From NCBI RefSeq assembly GCF_007176755.1, contig NZ_BJTV01000003.1:496001-560000 (forward strand): a DNA stretch of 64,000 nucleotides, written 5' to 3'. This document shows, piece by piece, positions 8,439 through 19,049 of the stretch; position 1 is the first letter of the stretch; every line of letters starts with the position of its first letter. The position numbers and the translations under genes were made by a program. The DNA comes from Streptomyces sp. 1-11 (GTDB lineage: Bacteria; Actinomycetota; Actinomycetes; Streptomycetales; Streptomycetaceae). The notes under the pieces are model-generated. The model did not search any database and was not told the origin of the DNA. It was given only the letters and a program-made list of their open reading frames with translations.

Positions 8439-9926
8439 TCAGCCCTTCAGGGACGCCATCCACGCCTCGACCTCGTCGGAGCGGCGCGGCAGGCCCGCCG
8501 AGAGGTTCCGGTTGCCGTCCTCGGTGACGAGGATGTCGTCCTCGATGCGGACGCCGATGCCCCGGTACTCCTCCGGGACGGTCAGGTCGTCGGCCTGGAA
8601 GTACAGGCCCGGCTCGACCGTGAGGACCATGCCCGGCTCCAGGGTGCCCTCGACGTACGTCTCGGTGCGCGCGGCGGCGCAGTCGTGGACGTCCATGCCG
8701 AGCATGTGACCCGTGCCGTGCAGCGTCCAGCGGCGCTGCAGGCCCAGCTCCAGGACACGCTCGACCGGGCCCTCGACCAGACCCCACTCGACGAGCCGCT
8801 CGGCGAGCACGTGCTGGGCGGCGTCGTGGAAGTCCCGGTACTTGGCGCCCGGCCGCACCGCCGCGATGCCGGCCTCCTGGGCCTCGTACACGGCGTCGTA
8901 GATCTTCTTCTGGATCTCGCTGTACGTGCCGTTGACGGGCAGCGTGCGCGTGACGTCGGCGGTGTACAGCGTGTGCGTCTCCACACCGGCGTCCAGCAGG
9001 AGCAGGTCGCCGGAGCGCACCGGGCCGTCGTTGCGCACCCAGTGCAGCGTGCAGGCGTGCGGGCCGGCCGCGCAGATGGAGCCGTAGCCGATGTCGTTGC
9101 CCTCGACCCGCGCGCGGAGGAAGAACGTGCCCTCGATGTAGCGCTCGCTCGTCGCCTCGGCCTTGTCGAGGACCTTCACGACGTCCTCGAAGCCGCGGAC
9201 CGTGGAGTCGACGGCCTTCTGCAGCTCGCCGATCTCGAACTCGTCCTTGACCAGCCGCGCCTCGGAGAGGAAGACGCGCAGCTCCTCGTCGCGCTCGGCG
9301 GTGACCTTGTCGGTCAGCGCGGCCTCGATGCCCGCGTCGTGGCCGCGCACGACCCGCACCGGGCCGGTGGCCTCGCGGAGCCGGTCGGCCAGCTCGCGCA
9401 CGTCGGCGGCCGGGATGCCGTACAGCGCCTCGGACTCGGTGAGCGAGTGGCGGCGGCCCACCCACAGCTCGCCCTGGCCGGACAGCCAGAACTCGCCGTT
9501 CTCGCGGTCCGAGCGGGGCAGGAGGTAGATCGTCTCCTTGTGCCCGTCGGCGGTGGGCTCCAGGACGAGGACGCCGTCCTCGGTCTGGTTGCCGGTGAGA
9601 TAGGCGTACTCGACGGAGGCGCGGAAGGCGTACTCCGTGTCGTTCGAGCGGGTCTTCAGGTTGCCCGCGGGGACGACCAGACGCTCGCCGGGGAAGCGCG
9701 CGGAGAGCGCGGCACGGCGGCGCGCGGTCTCGGCGGCCTGCGGGACCGGCCGCAGGTCACGCATCTCCGTGTCGGCCCACCCGGACTTCATGTTCTCGGC
9801 CAGCTCGTCGGAGACGCCCGGGTACAGGCCGTTCTTCCGCTGCTTGATGGGCTCCTCGGCCTCGGCTTCCGGACCCGCTGCGGTAGCAGCCTCGTCGGGG
9901 ACAGCCGGGTTGAGCTCGTCGGCCAC
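8439..9926 (-). CDS. pepP: Xaa-Pro aminopeptidase (M24B)
   Basis: 495-residue metallopeptidase that releases an N-terminal residue preceding proline. The start is the GTG at 9926 (VADELNPAVP), preceded by GAGGAGGATCAC; an upstream in-frame ATG at 10085 has no such support. An N-terminal AMP_N domain (about 60-210) precedes the pita-bread domain. Metal ligands are visible as LLLDAGVETHTLYTADVTRT (two Asp), GTGHMLGMDVHD (His), and the Glu pair in VLTVEPGLYF and GIGVRIEDDILVT. It is a single-gene unit ending at the hairpin 8383-8420. Confidence 0.93.
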   Translation of the reverse strand: MADELNPAVPDEAATAAGPEAEAEEPIKQRKNGLYPGVSDELAENMKSGWADTEMRDLRPVPQAAETARRRAALSARFPGERLVVPAGNLKTRSNDTEYAFRASVEYAYLTGNQTEDGVLVLEPTADGHKETIYLLPRSDRENGEFWLSGQGELWVGRRHSLTESEALYGIPAADVRELADRLREATGPVRVVRGHDAGIEAALTDKVTAERDEELRVFLSEARLVKDEFEIGELQKAVDSTVRGFEDVVKVLDKAEATSERYIEGTFFLRARVEGNDIGYGSICAAGPHACTLHWVRNDGPVRSGDLLLLDAGVETHTLYTADVTRTLPVNGTYSEIQKKIYDAVYEAQEAGIAAVRPGAKYRDFHDAAQHVLAERLVEWGLVEGPVERVLELGLQRRWTLHGTGHMLGMDVHDCAAARTETYVEGTLEPGMVLTVEPGLYFQADDLTVPEEYRGIGVRIEDDILVTEDGNRNLSAGLPRRSDEVEAWMASLKG

Positions 9927-10138
9927 GTGATCCTCCTCGATACGCCATGTGATCTCCCCCGGGGCCCGCGACGCTCCGCTTGTGGCCGAGCGGGGACCTC
10001 CATCATCGTACGGTCGCACCGCGGGCGGACCCGGGCCGGAACACCTGTTATGGCCGGTCATGCCAGACGGCTCGCGGCCGGTCACGGCGGGTGGTCGGCC
10101 GCGAGCCGGGGCCCGCCGAAGCGGGCGGCCGACGGGGC

Positions 10139-11575
10139 TCAGTCGAAGCGGGCGGCCAGCAGGACCACGTCCTCCGGGCTGTCCGCCGTGTCCCGGCCGT
10201 CCGGCAGGACGGTGCGCAGCACGTGGTCGGCGACCGCCTCGGGGTCGTGTCGCAGCGCGCGCGGGACGCTCGCGGCCGCCGCGTGCAGCCGGGCGAAGGC
10301 GCGGTCCATCGGGTCGCCGGTGCGGTGCAGCAGCCCGTCGGTGTAGAGCAGGACGGTGTCGCCCGCCTCGGCCTGGACCTCCACGCTGGGCGCCTCCCAG
10401 CAGGCGAGCATGCCGAGCGGCGCGGAGACGGAGGTCTCGGCGAACTCGGTGCGCCGTTCGCCGATCAGCAGCGGCGGGCTGTGTCCGGCGCCGGCCAGGG
10501 TGACGCGGCGCAGCGCCGGTTCACAGTAGGCGAACAGCGCGGTGGCCGAGCGCGCGGGCTCGGTCAGCCGCAGCAGCAGTTCGAGGTCGGACAGCACGGC
10601 GACCGGGTCCTCGCCCTCCATCACGGCGTAGGCCCGCAGGGAGGCGCGCAGCCGGCCCATGGCGGCCACCGCGCTGGGCCCGGAGCCGGTGACGGAGCCG
10701 ACGGACAGGCCCAGGGCGGCGTCGGGCAGCGGCAGCGCGTCGTACCAGTCGCCGCCGCCGCGCGGGGAGGTGCGGTGGCGGGCGGCGAGCTGGACACCGG
10801 CCATCCGGGGCAGCCGGGACGGGAGCAGTTCCTCGGTGATGGTCGCCATGCGCGCGCGTGTGCGCTCCACTTCCAGCAGCCGGGCCAGGTGCTCGCAGGC
10901 GTGGCGGACGTACAGGCCGGCCAGGTGGCGGCGGCGCTCGTCCGGTTCCGCGGGCTCGTCGTAGAGCCAGCCGACGGCGCCGAGGTGACCGGCGGACTCC
11001 GTGGACAGCGGCAGGGCGTAGCTGGCGGCGTAGCCGAGGCGGGCGGCCACCTCGCGGTGGCGGGGGTCAAGGCCGTCCTCGGCGAAGAGGTCCGGGTGGG
11101 CGATGCCGTCGTGCGCGCCGGCGCTCCGGCCCGCGTCGAGGAAGGCGCCGTGCGGGAGGGCCTCGCGGGGCACGGTCTCCAGGTGGCCGAGATCGGCGCG
11201 GCCGAGACCGAGTCCGGCGGTGGTGCGGGGGCCCAGTCCGTCGCCGGGTTCCAGGGCGACCAGGCCGCGGCGGGCGCCCACGAGGGCGCAGCCGGCGCTC
11301 AGCAGTTCCTGCAGGGCGGGTTCGAGCGCGTTCGTCGCGGACAGGCGTTCGGTCAGTTCGTGGAGGGTCGTCAGATCCGAGACCCAGCCGGCCAGCCGGT
11401 CCTGGAGCAGCGTGCCGGGGTCGGGGCCGCCGGGGGCGGGGGCGTTCCTGACCGGAAGCGTGGTCTCCGGGGCGTGGGCGGCCTCCGGGGCGGGCGGTGC
11501 GGGCGCGACAGTGTGTGCGGGAGTGGGAACCGTTGAATCGATTCCAGCCACTTTCGGGGGATGGGGGGCGCTCAT
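10139..11575 (-). CDS. GAF-domain PP2C/SpoIIE-type serine phosphatase
   Basis: 478 residues. A Pro/Ala-rich disordered N-terminus (1-60) leads into a GAF sensor domain (about 70-230), then a SpoIIE-type PP2C catalytic domain (about 250-478) with the metal-binding Asp in GGGDWYDALPLPD, and later DLELLLRL, AGHSPPLL and YTDGLLHRTGD. Such phosphatases dephosphorylate STAS anti-anti-sigma factors and oppose RsbW-type kinases, of which two lie in this window (7902 and 14882); direct partnership is not shown. A small ORF ends 12 nt upstream and may be co-transcribed. Confidence 0.9.
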   Translation of the reverse strand: MSAPHPPKVAGIDSTVPTPAHTVAPAPPAPEAAHAPETTLPVRNAPAPGGPDPGTLLQDRLAGWVSDLTTLHELTERLSATNALEPALQELLSAGCALVGARRGLVALEPGDGLGPRTTAGLGLGRADLGHLETVPREALPHGAFLDAGRSAGAHDGIAHPDLFAEDGLDPRHREVAARLGYAASYALPLSTESAGHLGAVGWLYDEPAEPDERRRHLAGLYVRHACEHLARLLEVERTRARMATITEELLPSRLPRMAGVQLAARHRTSPRGGGDWYDALPLPDAALGLSVGSVTGSGPSAVAAMGRLRASLRAYAVMEGEDPVAVLSDLELLLRLTEPARSATALFAYCEPALRRVTLAGAGHSPPLLIGERRTEFAETSVSAPLGMLACWEAPSVEVQAEAGDTVLLYTDGLLHRTGDPMDRAFARLHAAAASVPRALRHDPEAVADHVLRTVLPDGRDTADSPEDVVLLAARFD

Positions 11576-11587
11576 GGCGTCCGGCCT

Positions 11588-11719
11588 TCAGACCGGTGCG
11601 TATTGCTCAGAAGCATCGCAAACCCCCATGTCATTCTGCACCGCTAGCAGTGTCTCCACATGTACACGCACTCGTGAGGGGATGTCCAGCATTGTCCTGC
11701 GGGGATTCCTGGTGTCCAT
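11588..11719 (-). CDS. Small 43-residue ORF upstream of the phosphatase
   Basis: ATG at 11719 opens a 43-residue frame (MDTRNPRRTM... ending EQYAPV) that stops 12 nt before the phosphatase start on the same strand. It has no signal peptide or membrane segment and contains a single Cys. The peptide looks protein-like rather than random (amphipathic VRVHVETLLAVQND segment), but there is no clear ribosome binding site. It could instead be part of a longer N-terminus or a decayed gene. Confidence 0.4.
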   Translation of the reverse strand: MDTRNPRRTMLDIPSRVRVHVETLLAVQNDMGVCDASEQYAPV

Positions 11720-12179
11720 GGGTTTGAAGTGGCTTTCTCTCGAAACCCTTGCCTTACTGCCAAGTTGGCCTAAAACTGCCTCGGGTGACGGCTCGCTGCG
11801 GTCGACTGGCGGTGCTCCACGGAGCGTCACAACGGTCGTGATGGGTACGTACTCGATGAAGGCCAGGGGTGGTTGGGGGCCACCCGGAACCTGGCGCCGG
11901 ACCCGGACGTCATAACCACCGACGGCCGAGCCCCATCCTCCCGTGGCGGAGGCGGAGAGAACCACGCGCGACAGCAAAACGCCAGACTTCGCCACCCCCG
12001 CGCCGCGCCCGTGCTTCCGGTGGACGCACCGAGGACGCGGCCGACGACCGACCCCTGGGGTCCCCCTGCCGTGCGCAGGGGTGTGATGCGCCAACAGGTA
12101 CGCACAGTGCAGTGATCGACACATGGTGTGATGTGGTCCACGGTGTTGCCAGCGGTGCAACGGAAAGGAACGAGCGCTC
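11720..12179. other. 460-bp intergenic stretch between divergent units
   Basis: Lies between the small ORF (minus) and the prim-pol-like gene (plus). It must hold the promoters of both directions. No tRNA, long repeat or recognisable operator was seen. The ribosome binding site of the plus-strand gene is GGAAAGGAACGAG just before 12180. Confidence 0.5.
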
Positions 12180-12845
12180 ATGCGCGAGATCCTCGGAAGG
12201 CGACGCAGGCTCCTGTCCAGGCGGAACGACGGGAGGCCTGAGCCGATCGACGCGGCCCTGACCTTCGCGACGGAATGGCAGTGGCCGGTACTCCCGGGTG
12301 TGGCCCCGGACCCGCAGGGCCGGGCCCGCTGTGCCTGCCCGGACCCGGAGTGCACGGTGCCCGGCGCCCACCCCTTCGACCCCGGTCTGCTCGCGGCCTC
12401 CACCGACGCGCGCATGGTGCGCTGGTGGTGGACCAACCGGCCGGGCGCGCCGATCGTCCTCGCCACCGGCGGCAAGGCGCCCTGCGCGGTCAGCCTTCCG
12501 GCGTCCGCGGCGGCCCGCGCCCTCGACCTGCTCGACCGGCGGGGCATGCGGCTCGGCCCGGTGGTCGCCTCGCCCACCCGCTGGGCGGTGCTGGTCAAGC
12601 CGTACTCCATGGAACAGCTCGGCGAACTGCTCTACGCCCGGGACTTCGTGCCCGGTTCGCTGCGCTTCCACGGCGAGGGCGGCTATCTCGCCCTGCCGCC
12701 GTCCGAGACCGGCCAGGGCGCAGTCCGCTGGGAGCGGGCCCCGCTGCCCGGTTCGGCCTCGCCCTGGGTGCCCGACGTGGAGGCCGTGGTGGACGGTGTG
12801 GTCGACGCGCTCACTCGTACGGGTGTGAGCGCGCCCGAGTTGTAG
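12180..12845 (+). CDS. Prim-pol (archaeo-eukaryotic primase N-terminal) domain protein, probably catalytically dead
   Basis: 221 residues, matching the actinobacterial 'bifunctional DNA primase/polymerase' family by its layout: ALTFATEWQWPVLPGVAP opening, Cys-rich CACPDPECTVPGAHP loop, and WWWTNRPGAPIVLATG. In active members a GVDLD acidic motif and an SGGRH motif follow; here the equivalent positions read CAVSLPASAA and no SGGRH is found, so the metal-binding acids seem missing. Compare the homologue at 25525, which keeps both. No helicase or replication gene is adjacent. The function is therefore unknown; it may have kept nucleic-acid or nucleotide binding. Confidence 0.75.
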   Translation: MREILGRRRRLLSRRNDGRPEPIDAALTFATEWQWPVLPGVAPDPQGRARCACPDPECTVPGAHPFDPGLLAASTDARMVRWWWTNRPGAPIVLATGGKAPCAVSLPASAAARALDLLDRRGMRLGPVVASPTRWAVLVKPYSMEQLGELLYARDFVPGSLRFHGEGGYLALPPSETGQGAVRWERAPLPGSASPWVPDVEAVVDGVVDALTRTGVSAPEL

Positions 12846-12900
12846 GAGTGTCCGGCGCGGACGCGACCCCGGTCCGCCGGCGGTCGTTATCTTCCGCTAC

Positions 12901-13515
12901 ATGCTGCGCATTTCAGGGGGCAACGGCACGCGGTCGCCGCACCGCGGCGGGCCGGACTCCCGAAGGCTTCGTCTGCTCGCCCTCGCGGGCATCGTGGTGG
13001 CCGTGCTCGCGCTGCCGCTGGCGGTGGCGTCCACGGGGCAGGCGGGCGACGCCGCGGCGCCCCGGCGGGCGGGCGGCCGGGCCGTCGCCGGCGTGCCCGC
13101 GGGCGGCGACGGGAAGGTTCCGTCCGCCGCCCCCTCGCGCTCGCCCCTGCTGCTCGGCCTGGGGCTGGCCACCGCCGTCCGCTGCGGTCCGGAACTCTCC
13201 TCCGCGGACGGCGTCGAGGCGCAGACCTGTGTGATGACCCAGGGCGAGGACACCTGGGCGCGCACCTATTACCGCAATGCCACCGGCGAGGCCGTGGATC
13301 CCGTGCTGAGCATCATGGGGCCCGGCGAACGGACCGTGCAGATCCACTGCGCCGCCGGCGCGGACGACGAGCCCGCCACCTGCGAGACGCCCCGCGAGCA
13401 CACCCGGGGCGCGCTGGACGCCTACACGGCCGTCACCGAGTTCGCCGTGCGCGGGTCGGACGAGCCGCTGCTCCTGCGTTCGGGCAGCAACTCCGAACTG
13501 GCAAAGGCGAGTTGA
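12901..13515 (+). CDS. Hypothetical exported or membrane-anchored protein
   Basis: 204 residues with a basic N-terminus and one hydrophobic segment at about 24-42 (LLALAGIVVAVLALPLAVA), then an Ala/Gly/Pro linker and a C-terminal domain of about 140 residues with four Cys (RCGPEL, AQTCVM, HCAAGA, ATCETP), suggesting two disulfides outside the membrane. The family is not recognised. Its terminator is the hairpin at 13569-13608. Confidence 0.75.
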   Translation: MLRISGGNGTRSPHRGGPDSRRLRLLALAGIVVAVLALPLAVASTGQAGDAAAPRRAGGRAVAGVPAGGDGKVPSAAPSRSPLLLGLGLATAVRCGPELSSADGVEAQTCVMTQGEDTWARTYYRNATGEAVDPVLSIMGPGERTVQIHCAAGADDEPATCETPREHTRGALDAYTAVTEFAVRGSDEPLLLRSGSNSELAKAS

Positions 13516-13568
13516 CGCTTCGCGGCGAACTGTCCGGCGGACACGGACGCGGATGCGGACATGGAAAG

Positions 13569-13608
13569 GCCCGGTTGCTGGCGACGGGGGATGCACCAGC
13601 AACCGGGC
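13569..13608 (+). terminator. Hairpin terminator after the exported protein gene
   Basis: Perfect 13-bp inverted repeat 13569-13581 with 13596-13608, 14-nt loop, 53 nt after the stop codon at 13515. Confidence 0.75.
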
Positions 13609-13721
13609 TACTGGAACGGTAACAAGAGATCGGCGGTTCGCAAATTCGATCTCGGCTATTCGGACACCGATTCCACTGTCGCGGCGGTCAGTTGTGACAG
13701 GAGTCACCTGACGCCGGCACC

Positions 13722-13757
13722 CCTCCTGAGGCTGACCGGTCGGTCAGCCGCAGGAGG
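13722..13757. terminator. Hairpin terminator ahead of the SEC-C gene 3' end
   Basis: Arms 13722-13737 and 13742-13757 pair as 7 and 8 bp separated by one A/G mismatch, with a 4-nt loop. It lies 14 nt past the stop of the minus-strand SEC-C gene and serves that gene, and perhaps read-through from the other side. Confidence 0.75.
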
Positions 13758-13771
13758 CGCGCCACGGCGCG

Positions 13772-14737
13772 TCAGCTCAGCGTGACCTGCCGGTTGGTCA
13801 GTCCGCCGCGGGCCCGGCGCTCCTCGGGCGTGAGCGGTTCCCCGGAGGCCAGGGCGGTGGCGAGCCGCTCGGCGAACTCGGCGGCCGGCTTCTCCACGTC
13901 CTCGGCCGTGACCCCGCTCGGCAGGTCCCAGACCGGCACCGTGAGCCCGTGAGCACGGAAGGAGCCCACCAGCCGGGTGCCCTCGCCGAGGCTGGACCGG
14001 CCCGCCGCGTGCAGCCGGGCGAGAGCGTCCAGAAGCTGCTCCTCCGGATGCGGCATGACCCAGCGCAGGTGGTTCTTCTCCGGGGTCTCGCACCAGTAGG
14101 CGGCGTCCACGCCGGACAGCTTCACGGTCGGGATGGCGGCGGCGTTGGCGCGCTCCAGGGAGGCGGCCACCTCCGGCGTGGCGTTCTCCGCGTCCGGCAC
14201 CCAGAACTCGAAGCCGCTGTGCACGACCGGCTCGAACGCGCCTTCCGGGTCGAGCAGGTCCTGCAGTCTCGGGCCCTCGGCGGGCGCGCGGCGGCCCTCC
14301 ACCGGCGAGCCCGGGTCCGCCTCGAGCGCCCGCTGGAGGGTGTCGGCGAGGTCGCGGCTGATGTCGCCGGAGGGCGTGTCGTTCTGCAGGCCGAGCAGGA
14401 CCGAGCCGTCGTCGCGGCGCAGCGCCGGCCAGGCCATCGGCAGCACCGTGGCCAGCGTGACCGACGGGACGCCCTCGGGCAGGCCGCCGGCCAGGGGCAG
14501 TTCTACGGTGGCGGCCGGGACCAGCTCGCGCAGCGCCACCCAGTCGCACTCGCCGGGCAGCCCCTCGAACGGGCGGCGCACCAGCTCGGTCACGGCGTGC
14601 GCGGCGGCCCGGCCGTGGCACGCCTTGTAGCGCCGGCCGCTGCCGCAGGGGCAGGGCTCGCGGGCGCCGACCACCGGGATGTCCCCGTTTGCCTGCTGCG
14701 GGCGCTTGGCCTTCGTCTGGGGTCGCTTCTTGGCCAT
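13772..14737 (-). CDS. SEC-C motif protein (DUF5926 family)
   Basis: 321 residues. A Lys-rich start ([14 protein letters not shown]) is followed by a SEC-C zinc motif [17 protein letters not shown] at about 28-45 (Cys-x-Cys-x8-Cys-His), the same metal module found at the C-terminus of SecA. The rest is a large alpha/beta region that matches the actinobacterial DUF5926 family; I know of no assigned function. The start codon ATG at 14737 is followed at once by the basic segment, as in other family members. It is a monocistronic minus-strand gene. Confidence 0.85.
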   Translation of the reverse strand: MAKKRPQTKAKRPQQANGDIPVVGAREPCPCGSGRRYKACHGRAAAHAVTELVRRPFEGLPGECDWVALRELVPAATVELPLAGGLPEGVPSVTLATVLPMAWPALRRDDGSVLLGLQNDTPSGDISRDLADTLQRALEADPGSPVEGRRAPAEGPRLQDLLDPEGAFEPVVHSGFEFWVPDAENATPEVAASLERANAAAIPTVKLSGVDAAYWCETPEKNHLRWVMPHPEEQLLDALARLHAAGRSSLGEGTRLVGSFRAHGLTVPVWDLPSGVTAEDVEKPAAEFAERLATALASGEPLTPEERRARGGLTNRQVTLS

Positions 14738-14811
14738 CGTGGGGTCTCCCGGTTACGGCTCGTCTCGTACGGGCGGGAGCCTAGTCGTTCGCGCCTTGAC
14801 CCACGGGAACC

Positions 14812-14820
14812 TGTGGACAA
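14812..14820 (-). promoter_or_regulatory. Isolated consensus DnaA box
   Basis: TGTGGACAA is the exact complement of the Streptomyces consensus TTGTCCACA. It is single and intergenic, between the SEC-C gene start and the anti-sigma-like gene end, so chance occurrence cannot be excluded. Confidence 0.4.
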
Positions 14821-14881
14821 CGGACACGCGGGCGCCACCGACGGCGTACGGCCGCGGGCCCGCCGGCGGGCCGCTCGGGCC

Positions 14882-15535
14882 TCAGCCCAGTTCGTCGAGG
14901 GCGTCAGCGAAGTCGAGTTCGGCCATGGCCGGGACCGGGGAGGCCGTGACGCGCGTAGCGAAACCCCCGCGTCGGCACCCGGCGTCCGGATCATGGACGT
15001 CGTCGTGGACCACGACCCACACCGTCACCTCGCCCTGGACGTCGTCCCGGACGCCCCAGTCGTCGGCGAGCGCCGTGATGATGTTCAGCCCGCGGCCGCC
15101 GTGCGCGGTGACCGACGGAGTGGCCGGGGCCGGGCGGGTCGGGCCGCCGCCGTCCGTCACCTCGACGATGAGCCGGCCGCGCGCGTCCACCTTCCACGCG
15201 GCGCGCACGGCGCCGTCCCCGGCCGGGACGTCCCCGAGCGGCCGGCCGTGTTTGCAGGCATTGCTCAAGAGTTCGGAAAGGATCAGTACGGCGTCGTCGA
15301 CGACCGACTCGGACACTCCGCCGCTGCGCAGTTGCGCACGCATGCGGTGTCTCGCCTTCCCCACGCCCGCAGGGCCATGGGGAACGGCCATGCTCGACGA
15401 CGTGGGCACCTCCTGTGCCACCACCAACGCCACCCCCGAGACCTCCTTAGCCCCACGCCACGGTGTGGATGCCCCAATGGCCTGTACCGGAAACCGGCCA
15501 GTCCTCTTCCGCTGACGCATTCGCAACGACCGCAC
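14882..15535 (-). CDS. ATP-binding anti-sigma-like protein (RsbW-like HATPase)
   Basis: 217 residues. The HATPase_c core is at about 75-180: N box VLILSELLSNACKHG, G1 EVTDGGG, and G2 GGRGLNIITALADDWG. A variable N-terminus of about 60 residues (ASTPWRGAKEVSGVALVVAQE) and a C-terminal extension of about 40 residues flank it. Start choice is uncertain: ATG at 15535 or 15520. Known relatives act as protein serine kinases or sigma antagonists. No sigma factor or STAS gene is adjacent. Confidence 0.85.
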   Translation of the reverse strand: MRSLRMRQRKRTGRFPVQAIGASTPWRGAKEVSGVALVVAQEVPTSSSMAVPHGPAGVGKARHRMRAQLRSGGVSESVVDDAVLILSELLSNACKHGRPLGDVPAGDGAVRAAWKVDARGRLIVEVTDGGGPTRPAPATPSVTAHGGRGLNIITALADDWGVRDDVQGEVTVWVVVHDDVHDPDAGCRRGGFATRVTASPVPAMAELDFADALDELG

Positions 15536-15722
15536 ACGCGACGAACGCGCCGGAGCACTCCCTGTGACGAGTCGGTGACTCTGTGGCTGGATCTCATGGG
15601 TGTGGCCGAGAAGGGAGGATGCTGCAGCCCTCCGCCCGGGGTCAAGAGGTGCGCACCGGTCCTTACCCGGCTTTTGCGCCCCGCCGTGAGCGGTCGTAGC
15701 CGGGTCCTCGGGTTCCCTGTGC

Positions 15723-16550
15723 TCAGCGGCCCAGCCGGCTCAGCACCGCGCGCGGGCGGTTGGTGATGATGGCGTCGACACCCAGCCGGACGCACAGGTC
15801 GACGTCGGCGGGCTCGTTCACGGTCCAGACGTGGACCTGGTGACCGGCTCGTTTCAGCCGTTCCACATAGGCCGGGTGGCTGCGCAGGATGCGGATCGAG
15901 GGGCCCGCGATGCGCACGCCCGCCGGAAGTCGGCCGTCGCGCAGCCGGGGTGAGACGAACTGCATCAGGTAGACCGCCGGCAGCGTCGGCGCCGCGGCGT
16001 GCACCCGGTGCAGCGAGCGCGCCGAGAAGCTCATGATCCGGACCTGCGACTCGGCGGCCGTCGCGGGAGAGTCCAGTCCGAACCGTTTCAGCAGCTGCAG
16101 CAGCCGCTCCTCGACCTGGCCCGCCCAGCGCGTGGGGTGCTTGGTCTCGATGGCCAGCTCCACCCGCCGGCCGGAGTCCGCGACCAGTTCGAGCAGCCGC
16201 TCCAGGGTGAGCACGGAGGTGTCCGCCGGGTCCTCCGGCCGGTGCTCCCAGTCCGGTTCCTCGTCCCGTCCGTGCCAGGCTTCGCGGGTCTTCCAGGAGC
16301 CGAAGTCCAGCCCGGCCAGATCGGCCAGCTCCAGCGCGGACACGGCCCCGCGGCCGTTGGAGGTCCGGTTCACCCGCCGGTCGTGGACGCAGACCAGATG
16401 GCCGTCGGCGGTGAGGCGTACGTCGCACTCGAGGGCGTCCGCCCCGTCCTCGATCGCCTTCTTGTACGCGGCCAGGGTGTGCTCCGGCGCGTCCTCGGAG
16501 GCCCCCCGGTGGGCGACGACCTGGATGGTGTGCTGTGGTGCGTGGGTCAC
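15723..16550 (-). CDS. Glycerophosphodiester phosphodiesterase
   Basis: 275-residue TIM-barrel GDPD that hydrolyses glycerophosphodiesters to sn-glycerol-3-phosphate and an alcohol. Catalytic motifs are clear: VAHRGASEDAPEHT (His and Arg), ALECDVRLTADGHLVCVHD (Glu, Asp, His), and later ELAIETKHP (Glu, Lys). No signal peptide is visible, so it is predicted to be cytosolic. It is divergent from the HtrA gene. Confidence 0.93.
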   Translation of the reverse strand: MTHAPQHTIQVVAHRGASEDAPEHTLAAYKKAIEDGADALECDVRLTADGHLVCVHDRRVNRTSNGRGAVSALELADLAGLDFGSWKTREAWHGRDEEPDWEHRPEDPADTSVLTLERLLELVADSGRRVELAIETKHPTRWAGQVEERLLQLLKRFGLDSPATAAESQVRIMSFSARSLHRVHAAAPTLPAVYLMQFVSPRLRDGRLPAGVRIAGPSIRILRSHPAYVERLKRAGHQVHVWTVNEPADVDLCVRLGVDAIITNRPRAVLSRLGR

Positions 16551-16887
16551 CGCGTCATGGTGCCACCGACGCGGGGTACACGGGGGCGGCGCGAGGCGGC
16601 GGCGGTCGCCCCGCGCGGCGAAGAGGCATCCGTTATGCGGGATCGCGAAACGTTTGCGAGAAAAATCCTATATAAAGAGTGGTCCTGGACCCACAGCCAC
16701 CGCTTATGGTGCTCTGACGGCCCGTGGGAAAAGCTGACTGCATACAAGAGGAACACCGAACCATGCAGCGCTGCCGCACCGGGCCCGTGCCGCCCGGGCG
16801 ACCGGCGCGCACGCCACGACGGGCGTGCCTGAGCGAGTGTGTCCGAGTGCGACCTGGAACAACAGCCGTGGATCGAGGAGAAGAGCT
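16551..16887. promoter_or_regulatory. Divergent promoter region between the GDPD and HtrA genes
   Basis: 337 bp without a gene. It contains an unusually AT-rich block for this genome at 16660-16680 (AAAATCCTATATAAAGAG) and just before it a short palindromic core AAACGTTT at 16648-16655. The block is a likely promoter for one of the flanking genes, but spacing to a -35 box is not convincing for a standard sigma-70 promoter. Confidence 0.45.
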
Positions 16888-18453
<1,566 letters not shown>

Positions 18454-18562
18454 CGTCCCGCGCGTCGGGTGCCGCGCGCGAACCCGCGGCACCCCTGTGT
18501 ACCCACGGCCGCGCGCCGGGCCGGTAATGTGTACGCGCGCCGCCGATCACGGGCGGCCGCGG

Positions 18563-18649
18563 GGAGGCGTGCCCGAGCGGCCTAAGGGAACGGTCTTGAA
18601 AACCGTCGTGGCAGCGATGTCACCGTGGGTTCAAATCCCACCGCCTCCG
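18563..18649 (+). tRNA. tRNA-Ser(UGA)
   Basis: Class II tRNA with long variable arm. The acceptor GGAGGCG pairs with CGCCTCC at 18642-18648, the anticodon loop is CTTGAAA with anticodon TGA at 18597-18599, and the T loop is TTCAAAT. CCA is not encoded. Serine tRNA genes are frequent integration sites, and an accessory region starts just after it. Confidence 0.96.
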
Positions 18650-18662
18650 CACGATGAGCAGT

Positions 18663-18705
18663 GAGAACGGCCCCTGACCTGGTGAGTAGGTCAGGGGCCG
18701 TTCTC
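18663..18705 (+). terminator. tRNA-Ser terminator
   Basis: Perfect 17-bp stem (18663-18679 with 18689-18705) and 9-nt loop, starting 14 nt after the tRNA. Confidence 0.9.
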
Positions 18706-18792
18706 GCGGGCATCGTCCGCCAGCGACCGTTGTTCCCCGCTGTTCCCCGACCGAACGGGCACGGAAGGGGCACGCCTACCTACCGGCCGTCT

Positions 18793-19008
18793 CTAGACGG
18801 CAAGCAGCCCGGCGAGCATCAAAGCCGCGACCGCAGCGACGACCCGCGGTTTCCTCCAGCCCGGTCCCGAAGCCTGGCGGGTCAGCTCCCAGATGATCAC
18901 CAGACTGCCACCGAGGCCCAGCGCGCTCCGCAGCAGGAACAGGGCGGTGTGCACAAGAGCCTCCAATAGCCTCCGAACGGTCTGGAAGGCTATCCCTGGT
19001 GACTGCAT
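18793..19008 (-). CDS. Small hypothetical membrane protein
   Basis: 71 residues from ATG 19008 (MQSPGIAFQTVRR). It has two hydrophobic segments, about residues 17-40 and 56-71, with a basic loop between, and ends on the second helix. No family is recognised. It lies between the tRNA-Ser and the tRNA-like scar, so it probably belongs to an integrated element. A weak AGATGCAG context gives no strong ribosome binding site, hence modest confidence. Confidence 0.45.
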   Translation of the reverse strand: MQSPGIAFQTVRRLLEALVHTALFLLRSALGLGGSLVIIWELTRQASGPGWRKPRVVAAVAALMLAGLLAV

Positions 19009-19049
19009 CTCCGGAAGAAGTCCATGATCCGGGCAACGTGCGCCCTGAC

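Noticed and set aside
11588..12610. A 340-codon minus-strand frame upstream of the phosphatase
   Set aside because: Most of it is antisense to the prim-pol-like gene and has no motif. Only the last 43 codons might be real.
16648..16655. AAACGTTT core upstream of htrA as a LacI-type operator
   Set aside because: Only 8 bp are palindromic and the flanks do not match; such a core is expected by chance at this frequency.
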